Shown here one piece after another: positions 58,045 to 64,000 of a stretch of 64,000 nt of DNA. Position 1 is the stretch's first letter; every line of letters begins with the position of its first letter. The position numbers were made by a program, and so were the translations under genes. Origin of the DNA: Vibrio panuliri (GTDB lineage: Bacteria > Pseudomonadota > Gammaproteobacteria > Enterobacterales > Vibrionaceae); contig NZ_AP019654.1 in the NCBI RefSeq assembly GCF_009938205.1, positions 186,001 to 250,000 on the forward strand, read 5' to 3'. Under the pieces are notes generated by a model. It searched no databases. It was not told the origin of the DNA and saw only the letters and a list, made by a program, of their open reading frames with translations.

Positions 58045-60609
58045 TTAGAATAGCTCTTCGCCTTCGTCACTGGTATAGATGGTGTCCGTCAGTTCTTCGG
58101 AGGCGTATTCCGTCGGTTCATGTCCTTCACGGAAGTACTCAAACATGGTGCTGCCATCGGCTTTGTTTGTCAGCAAGCCCGAATCTCGGTCAATGCGGAT
58201 TCGCACGATGCCAGATGGAATCACTTTATCTTGTTCTGCATTTAGCGATAAAGCTGTGTGCATAAAGTCAATCCAAGCCGGTTCAGCGGTTTTCGCTCCT
58301 GATTCTGCGCCAGTGATTTGATCTTTACCCAAGTTGGCGTTGCGAGTGGTGCGACCTAACGTTCGACTGTGGTCATCAAAGCCTACCCAAGCGATGGCAA
58401 CCACTCCTGGGCCATAACCGTTATACCAAGTATCTTTTGAGTCATTGGTTGTTCCGGTTTTGCCACCGATGTCGCGACGTTTCAGTTTTTGAGCTCGCCA
58501 GCCAGTACCATTCCAGCCTGTACCATCTCGCCAGCTACCACCACCCCAGATATTGCTGTACATCATCTCTCGAACAAGGAACGCAGTTTGCTCAGAGATA
58601 ACTTGAGGTGCGTATGGAGATGTCACTTCAGTATCAGCGACCTCTTCATCGCCAATTGGAATATCTTGCTCGTTAAACTCATTGTCATTAACGATGCTAT
58701 CTTCCATTGCCACTGGGGCAAAGTTGGTTTCTGGGCAGTTGTGCTTACAAATGGTTTTAGGTTCGGCTTGGAACTCTAAATCACCGTAAGGGCCTTCAAC
58801 TCTTTCAATGTAGTAGGGCTCGACATAGTAACCGCCATTGGCAAACACTGAATAGCCTTGGGCCATCTTCATTGGGGTTAAGCTGCCCGCACCAAGCGCG
58901 ATGGTTTCAGAGCGAGGTACATCATCAATCGCAAAACCAAAACGAGTTAGGTAGTTGCGGGTATCATCCAAACCGACTTCACGCAGTACGCGTACAGCCA
59001 TTACGTTTTTCGATTGTGCTAAACCGATACGTAAACGAGTTGGACCGACATACGTTGGTGGTGAGTTCTTTGGACGCCAAGCGGTACCTTGGCTCTGATC
59101 CCATTGGTTAATAGGTGCATCGTTAATCAGCGTTGCGAGAGTAAGACCCTTATCAATTGCCGCTGAATAGATAAATGGCTTAATACTTGAGCCTACTTGA
59201 CGCACTGACATTGTGGCGCGATTGAATTTGTTGTGCACAAAGTTAAATCCACCTACCAGTGACATCACCGCACCGTTTTCAGGGTTCATTGCAACGAATG
59301 CCGTGTTTGCATTCGGAACTTGGCTTAGTTGCCAATGATAAACGACATCCCCTTCAGCTTGCTGATTGGCAATCTGGCGAACCCAAATTTGCTCACCGAC
59401 GGCTAGTACATCGGCTGCCTTTTTCGGTGCTGGTCCTTGGCGCTTGTCAGTGCGGAACTGACGTGCCCATTTGATACCATCCCATTCAAGTGTGGCATCA
59501 CCAACATTTTTGATTGTTACGGTTGCTGACTTATCAGCGACGGCCGTTACGACTGCTGGGGTTAGTTCTCCATAGGTTGGAACTTTGCGCAGTACTTTAT
59601 CGATCTCTTCACTGCTCAAAGCCGCGGCATCAGGTTTCCACAGTACTTTTTCGGCACCTCGGTAGCCATGTCGTTCATCGTAGGCAAGCAGGTTGTTAAT
59701 GGTGGCATCGTTAGCCGCACTTTGCAGTTTTGAGTTTACCGTGGTGTAGACATTCATACCTGAGGTGTAGGCATCTTCACCGTAACGCTCAACCATCCAT
59801 GCTCGCGCGAGTTCAGCTACATACGGGGCGCTCAACTCAATTTCGGCACCGTGGTAGCGAGAAATTAAGGTTTCTGCTCGCGCCTCATCATACTCTTGTT
59901 GCGTGATGTATTTCTCATCTAACATACGCAGTAGAACCACGTTACGGCGATTGGTTGCTCTCTCAATCGAGTAAATCGGGTTCATGGTAGATGGCGCTTT
60001 TGGCATACCGGCTAAGGTGGCAATTTCGCTTAAAGTGAGTTGATTAAGATCCTTACCAAAGTAGACACGTGCGGCTGCACCAAAGCCATAAGAGCGATGA
60101 CCAAGGAAGATTTTATTCACATACAGTTCCATGATCTCTTGCTTGCTTAGCAACTGCTCAATATGGATGGCAATAAAAATCTCTTTGATTTTACGCATTA
60201 TCTTCTTCTCATTAGAGAGGAAGAAGTTACGCGCAAGCTGCTGAGTGATCGTACTCGCCCCTTGCTTTGCTGAGCCAGACATGGCGACAACAATAGCGGC
60301 ACGCGTAATACCGATAGGGTCAATACCGTAGTGGTCGTAAAAGCGGCTGTCTTCGGTCGCAATTAACGCTTCAACTAGATGCGGTGGAATCTCATCATAT
60401 TTCACGGGAATACGGCGCTTCTCACCAAATTGTGAGATAAGCTTGCCATCTTGGCTGTAGACCTGCATTGGCGTTTGCAGTTTAACGTCCCGCAAAGTCG
60501 CTACGTCTGGTAGTTCTGGTTTGACATAGAGGTAGAAACCAAAAATTGTTCCTACTCCAAGTATCGTGCAAACCACTGTGAAAATGAGCAATCGCTTTAT
60601 GAACTTCAC
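58045..60609 (-). CDS. mrcA: Penicillin-binding protein 1A
   Basis: An 854-residue bifunctional class A PBP. The N-terminal membrane helix (about 5-27) is followed by a family 51 glycosyltransferase domain with EDSRFYDHYGIDPIGITRA (catalytic Glu) and GASTITQQLARNFFL. The transpeptidase domain has SxxK in VGSSIKPF, and KTGTT in GGKTGTTND. A long insert with OB-like sequence lies between, as in PBP1A. It makes and crosslinks peptidoglycan strands outside the inner membrane, normally with the LpoA activator. Divergent from pilMNOPQ, the same neighbourhood as in other gammaproteobacteria. Normal length for the family. Confidence 0.95.
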   Translation of the reverse strand: MKFIKRLLIFTVVCTILGVGTIFGFYLYVKPELPDVATLRDVKLQTPMQVYSQDGKLISQFGEKRRIPVKYDEIPPHLVEALIATEDSRFYDHYGIDPIGITRAAIVVAMSGSAKQGASTITQQLARNFFLSNEKKIMRKIKEIFIAIHIEQLLSKQEIMELYVNKIFLGHRSYGFGAAARVYFGKDLNQLTLSEIATLAGMPKAPSTMNPIYSIERATNRRNVVLLRMLDEKYITQQEYDEARAETLISRYHGAEIELSAPYVAELARAWMVERYGEDAYTSGMNVYTTVNSKLQSAANDATINNLLAYDERHGYRGAEKVLWKPDAAALSSEEIDKVLRKVPTYGELTPAVVTAVADKSATVTIKNVGDATLEWDGIKWARQFRTDKRQGPAPKKAADVLAVGEQIWVRQIANQQAEGDVVYHWQLSQVPNANTAFVAMNPENGAVMSLVGGFNFVHNKFNRATMSVRQVGSSIKPFIYSAAIDKGLTLATLINDAPINQWDQSQGTAWRPKNSPPTYVGPTRLRIGLAQSKNVMAVRVLREVGLDDTRNYLTRFGFAIDDVPRSETIALGAGSLTPMKMAQGYSVFANGGYYVEPYYIERVEGPYGDLEFQAEPKTICKHNCPETNFAPVAMEDSIVNDNEFNEQDIPIGDEEVADTEVTSPYAPQVISEQTAFLVREMMYSNIWGGGSWRDGTGWNGTGWRAQKLKRRDIGGKTGTTNDSKDTWYNGYGPGVVAIAWVGFDDHSRTLGRTTRNANLGKDQITGAESGAKTAEPAWIDFMHTALSLNAEQDKVIPSGIVRIRIDRDSGLLTNKADGSTMFEYFREGHEPTEYASEELTDTIYTSDEGEELF

Positions 60610-60749
60610 CGGATATTTCCTGATTGATTGAGGTATTCAAGGCCGAGCCTTGTAACCTAAGCTAACAATTAGCTTGCGTTAATTTTGTGCTTTTGTCGGC
60701 AACAATGCTGTTTACGCAATATTGGAACCGATGCCTGGAGCACAGCGAT

Positions 60750-61714
60750 ATGAATTATTCATTCATCACTGGCGTTGATATTGGTCACTACAGCATTAAA
60801 GCCGTTGTTATCAAACCAGTAAAAGGCACTCTTACACTCTCGGCGTGTCGAGAGTTGGTCTTAAGAGAAAGCATTTTCTCCGATAACCACCTGTTAAATC
60901 ATCAGGAAATTGTAAATAAACTAAAGCAACTAAGGAAGGCTTTGCCCGCTTTTAGTCGATCTGTTGCATTTTCAGTACCTGATAATTCGGTTATTTCTAA
61001 AGTGCTACAGATAGATAACTCTCTGTCTGCACAAGAGAAAGAGTATGCCATTATTGAAGCATTTTCTCATCAATCTCCGTTTGATGTAGAAGAACTCTAT
61101 TTCGACCATTACTCTCTCTCCGATTTTACCGCTAGTAACACACACCATTCTGCTCAGCTTTATGCAACGAAGAAAACCGTGGTGGATAATCGTACGTCCT
61201 CTTTTCGGCAGGCTGGGTTTAAACCACAGTTATGTGACACTCAAGGTCACGCATTAACTCGTCTATTGCAGCTCCTGCCACCCGCTGAACATTATCACTG
61301 GCTACTACTTGATGTTGGGCTGACTCGCTCATTATTGGTGCGTGATTTCGCACAGCAACCCCCTTGGTGTAAAGAGATACCAATTGGTATCGATGACTCG
61401 GTACCACAAACGGGTGAGCCATTTGTCTCTCAGCTCGTTGAGCATGTTCAACGGCAGTGGCAACTTTTGCCAACTCAGCAGAGAGACGGGGTTAGGGGGA
61501 TGTGGCTGACAGGGGAGGGGCGAATACGCCTGAGCTTGCTGAGCAAATCGCTACGCAACTTAAGCTAAATGTTCAACGGTTTAATCCTTTCGATATGTTT
61601 GAGATTCAAAGTACTGATATCGATGTTTGTGATGGAGGCCGTTACGCCGGCGCAATAGGGTTGAGTTTGCTGGGATATGATTGGAGGGAGCGAGATCATG
61701 CCAACTCAAATTAA
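60750..61714 (+). pseudogene. pilM: Type IV pilus assembly protein PilM, frameshifted
   Basis: The start at 60750 (MNYSFITGVDIGHYSIKAVV) has a GGAG site and gives an actin-like PilM with VDIGHYSIK at the nucleotide-binding fold and SVPDNSVISKVL. At about 61517-61520 the frame must shift by -1: the first frame runs on to a stop at 61568 with unrelated residues, while the other frame from 61520 continues ANTPELAEQIATQLKLNVQR and GAIGLSLLGYDW, the usual PilM C-terminus. The site is GGGGAGGGG followed by C; one missing G in a run would explain it. Read across, the protein would be 321 residues. PilM binds PilN in the cytoplasm and is required for pilus machinery. Its end overlaps pilN by 17 bp. 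Confidence 0.85.
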
Positions 61715-62270
61715 CTTACTGCCCTGGCGTGAAGAGTTACTCAGAGCCAAACGACAACGTTTTGCTGTTTTGATTGCGACTTGTCTCTGTTGCGCGGTGA
61801 TTATGCAGTTGTGCTTAGGACATTATTTAGAATCACGCTCTCGCACTCAAAAGCAGCGGATAGGATTGCTAAATGCCCGTCTGACTGAGGTCGATAAGCA
61901 GGTTAATCAACACCAACAACTTGAGCTACAGCAGCAAACTCTCTCTGCCAAGCTCCAACAACTACGCGCCTTGCAATGGCAACGAGTTAAGCCTGTTCAA
62001 GTCATGACTTTGCTCGCGACATTGACACCACAAGAAGTGTATCTCGATAGCATCGATGTGCAAGCCCAACAGGTTGTGGTGAGCGGCGTTGGCCGCACAG
62101 CTGATGAGGTGGCGCAACTGTTGGAAAAGTTTGAGCAATCTCACTTAGTCAGCAATCTAGTGATGCACTCGATTCAGCACAACCAACTCCGCTTTGGCAG
62201 TCAATACCAAGTTTTTCGTCTCTCTTTCACATTGCCGTTCGCCCCTCAGGAATCAGAATATGAACAGTAA
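61698..62270 (+). CDS. pilN: Type IV pilus inner-membrane assembly protein PilN
   Basis: A 190-residue bitopic protein. The short cytoplasmic N-terminus MPTQINLLPWREELL carries the INLLPWR motif that docks on PilM. A membrane helix follows (about 23-40), then a coiled coil rich in Q, L and K, and a periplasmic ferredoxin-like domain that pairs with PilO. Start ATG 61698 follows GGAGGGAGCGAG. It overlaps pilM and pilO by a few bases, so translation is coupled. Part of pilMNOPQ, which aligns the pilus motor with the secretin. Family length is about 190. Confidence 0.93.
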   Translation: MPTQINLLPWREELLRAKRQRFAVLIATCLCCAVIMQLCLGHYLESRSRTQKQRIGLLNARLTEVDKQVNQHQQLELQQQTLSAKLQQLRALQWQRVKPVQVMTLLATLTPQEVYLDSIDVQAQQVVVSGVGRTADEVAQLLEKFEQSHLVSNLVMHSIQHNQLRFGSQYQVFRLSFTLPFAPQESEYEQ

Positions 62271-62853
62271 TGTTGAGTTTGGTTTAAGCGAACTTGCTGA
62301 AGGTCCCGTATGGGCTCGAGGGGTGTTCTTGGTCGCCCTGTTCGTGCTGCTACAGTTTTTGGGTTACTGGTGGTATTTCGAAGCTAAATGGGCGGGGTTA
62401 GAGAAGCAAACGCAACAAGAGCAAAGCCTAGCACAAAGCATCCAAACTCAGAGTCAGATCGCTGCGCGATTGCCTGAGCAGCAACGCCAATATCACCATC
62501 GTCTCGATCTGATACAGCAAGCTGAACGCTCGTTGGTTGAAGCGGACGACTTGCCAAGTCTATTGGAATCGATTCACCAAATAGGCACTCGTCATCAAAT
62601 TATCTTTGAACGAATTACGTGGGGCGCACGTGAGACCAATCAACATTATTTGGCGCTAGCACTGGATTTTGAGTTGCGTGGTGACTTCCATCAAATAGCC
62701 CGCTTTGCGGAACAAGTCGCGCAGTTACCTCAACTTATTCATTTTGCTGATTTCTCTGTATCGCGAGTAAGCCCGAACAGTGAAGCACTTTACTTTCATG
62801 TGCGTGCTTATATTTATCAGTCACAGCTGGCGGAGAACTTAAATGCAGGTTAA
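62260..62853 (+). CDS. pilO: Type IV pilus inner-membrane assembly protein PilO
   Basis: A 197-residue bitopic protein. The start at 62260 (MNSNVEFGLSELAEGPVWAR) overlaps pilN by 11 bp; a longer frame upstream is inside pilN. One membrane helix (about 22-40), a Q-rich coiled coil and a periplasmic ferredoxin-like domain follow, containing SLLESIHQIGTRHQIIFERI. It forms heterodimers with PilN and contacts PilP. An AGGAA site lies upstream. Normal length for the family. Confidence 0.92.
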   Translation: MNSNVEFGLSELAEGPVWARGVFLVALFVLLQFLGYWWYFEAKWAGLEKQTQQEQSLAQSIQTQSQIAARLPEQQRQYHHRLDLIQQAERSLVEADDLPSLLESIHQIGTRHQIIFERITWGARETNQHYLALALDFELRGDFHQIARFAEQVAQLPQLIHFADFSVSRVSPNSEALYFHVRAYIYQSQLAENLNAG

Positions 62854-63316
62854 CGATCTCATAATGCTCATTTTGCCGCTGCTTTTTGATAGTGGACAAG
62901 CAGAGCAGGCCTATCAAACCTCTGGGCGACTCGATGACCCATTCAGACGGCCAGCGTTATCATTTCAAGTGGATAAGCTTCGTTCCCCATTTTCTACGCC
63001 ACCAACCTCTACTGCCGCTGAGCAACAGAGTTTCAACCGCTGCTCGCGATTAGAGTTAAGTGCAAACCAACAAGCCAAGGGGATGCAGTTAAAAGGCGTA
63101 TTGGGTAAAGAAGGGGAGCGAGTTGCCGTGGTTGAGCTGACAGATGGCACATTGGTCCAGCTTGATGTTGGTGAATCGTTTGTCGGTGACACGTACCAAG
63201 GCGTGATCACCCAAGTCAATCAAGCCGATATTGTGGTTCGACAAGATGAGCGTGGATGTCGGCGATTGCCGGATATCACCGTGTCCTTACTGACAATGAA
63301 AGGAGCAGAGCGGTGA
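62843..63316 (+). CDS. pilP: Type IV pilus assembly protein PilP
   Basis: A 157-residue periplasmic protein linking PilNO to the PilQ secretin. The C-terminal HR-type beta domain has MQLKGVLGKEGERVAVVELTDG and VGESFVGDTYQGVITQV. PilP is usually a lipoprotein with a lipobox cysteine near residue 15-20; here the N-terminal LIMLILPLLFDSGQAEQ has no cysteine, so lipid attachment is not predicted. Two cysteines occur later (NRCSRL and ERGCRR). Start ATG overlaps pilO by 11 bp after GGCGGAG. It overlaps pilQ by 4 bp (GTGA). Confidence 0.9.
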   Translation: MQVNDLIMLILPLLFDSGQAEQAYQTSGRLDDPFRRPALSFQVDKLRSPFSTPPTSTAAEQQSFNRCSRLELSANQQAKGMQLKGVLGKEGERVAVVELTDGTLVQLDVGESFVGDTYQGVITQVNQADIVVRQDERGCRRLPDITVSLLTMKGAER

Positions 63317-64000
63317 GCCGAACTTCAACCATGATGCTTTTGATGTTTATGTTCACAATCAGCTTGCCTGTATCAGGGGAAGAACCACCGCGAATCAACC
63401 GTTTTGTTGGGGTCGATTTCCAATTGGATAGTGAAAAAAACGGCAACATCATTATCGAAATGAGTGAGCAACAGATTGCTCTAGATATCAGTAAGACAGA
63501 GCAAGGTTTGACTCTAGATTTACCTAAAACTGAACTGATGCCGCATCAGGCTAAGCGTTTTGAACTGCTCGATTTTGCCACGAATGTTCAAGCGATAGAA
63601 CTGTTTGAGCATGGGAGTCGTGTGCGGATTAAAGTGCAGATCAGTGGTGAGTTTGACTATCAGTACCATATTGAGAATAAACAAATTGAGTTGATAGTGT
63701 GGCCGTTAAAAGCAGACCCACAAACACCTCACGTGTTGGCCGCTAAGAAAAAGATATCGATTAATTTTCAGGATGTGCCGGTGCGGAATGTCTTACAGTT
63801 AATTGCCGATTACAACGGCTTCAATTTGGTCGCTTCAGACTCGGTTAAGGGCAACCTTTCGCTGCGTTTAGATGATGTTCCTTGGACAGATGTATTAGAG
63901 GTAATTTTGCAGGTAAAGGGCTTGGACAAACGGATCCATGGCAATGTCGTATTGGTGGCCCCGTTAGCGGAAATTGAGCTTAGAGAGCAGCAGCGTTTTG
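63313..64000 (+). CDS. pilQ: Type IV pilus secretin PilQ (partial, cut by window end)
   Basis: The first 229 codons of an outer-membrane secretin, open to the window end. GTG 63313 has an AAAGGAG ribosome site 8 bp upstream; an ATG pair at 63331 is an alternative start. A signal peptide (MMLLMFMFTISLPVSGEEPP region) is followed by one AMIN domain with INRFVGVDFQLD and a secretin N-terminal domain, KISINFQDVPVRNVLQLI to about 229. The C-terminal gate lies beyond the window. It is the channel for the pilus fibre and, in vibrios, for DNA-uptake pili. Last visible gene of pilMNOPQ. Confidence 0.92.
   Translation, partial: MSRTSTMMLLMFMFTISLPVSGEEPPRINRFVGVDFQLDSEKNGNIIIEMSEQQIALDISKTEQGLTLDLPKTELMPHQAKRFELLDFATNVQAIELFEHGSRVRIKVQISGEFDYQYHIENKQIELIVWPLKADPQTPHVLAAKKKISINFQDVPVRNVLQLIADYNGFNLVASDSVKGNLSLRLDDVPWTDVLEVILQVKGLDKRIHGNVVLVAPLAEIELREQQRF

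Overview
The window is a stretch of a Vibrio chromosome (large chromosome inferred), of moderate GC, with dense housekeeping genes. The best genus markers are an AphA-type PadR regulator with a LuxR/HapR-like operator and a Qrr-pairing leader, the cytR-ftsN-hslVU, yibN-secB-gpsA-cysE, frdABCD-epmA and murB-birA neighbourhoods, a peroxiredoxin-glutaredoxin fusion beside oxyR, and pilMNOPQ after a class A PBP. The species cannot be named from this sequence alone. No rRNA, tRNA, CRISPR array, insertion sequence or prophage was recognised.

Layout. 1-3447: AT-rich end of a surface-polysaccharide locus: a disrupted glycosyltransferase remnant, a glucuronyl C5-epimerase-like protein, a family 9 glycosyltransferase and a sugar-nucleotide SDR. 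3470-7447: pssA and a GNAT gene (minus strand), then murB-birA. 7526-10367: manC-manB for GDP-mannose, separated from the first sugar genes by housekeeping genes. 10512-13030: DUF3135 gene and groESL with a sigma-32-like promoter. 13257-14738: a GGDEF gene interrupted by one in-frame TGA. 14795-16348: glpX and zapB. 16491-21748: methionine block (metF, metBL, metJ) with met boxes before metF and metB. 22056-31581: malic enzyme, rpmE, priA, cytR, ftsN, galE (opposite strand) and hslVU. 32051-38597: BCCT transporter, frdABCD, epmA. 38752-41906: yibN, secB, gpsA, cysE. 42015-45632: aphA and ppc. 45920-51817: argE divergent from argCBGH, with ARG boxes between. 52103-53595: a small DUF3624-like gene, an unlisted 32-residue YnhF-like membrane protein, and a repeat-rich intergenic tract. 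53596-57971: peroxide defence (ahpF, ahpC, Prx-Grx hybrid, oxyR) with OxyR-type operators. 58045-64000: mrcA divergent from pilMNOPQ; pilM carries a frameshift and pilQ runs off the right edge.

The regulatory sites fit the genes beside them: MetJ, ArgR, OxyR, sigma-32 and quorum-sensing signals each sit next to genes of the matching regulon. Three coding genes look broken (the left-edge glycosyltransferase, the GGDEF gene, pilM). I found no clear new multi-gene system. The most interesting points are the aphA leader, the duplicated OxyR operator, the small membrane protein, the diverged repeat family at 52.0-53.4 kb and the interrupted genes.
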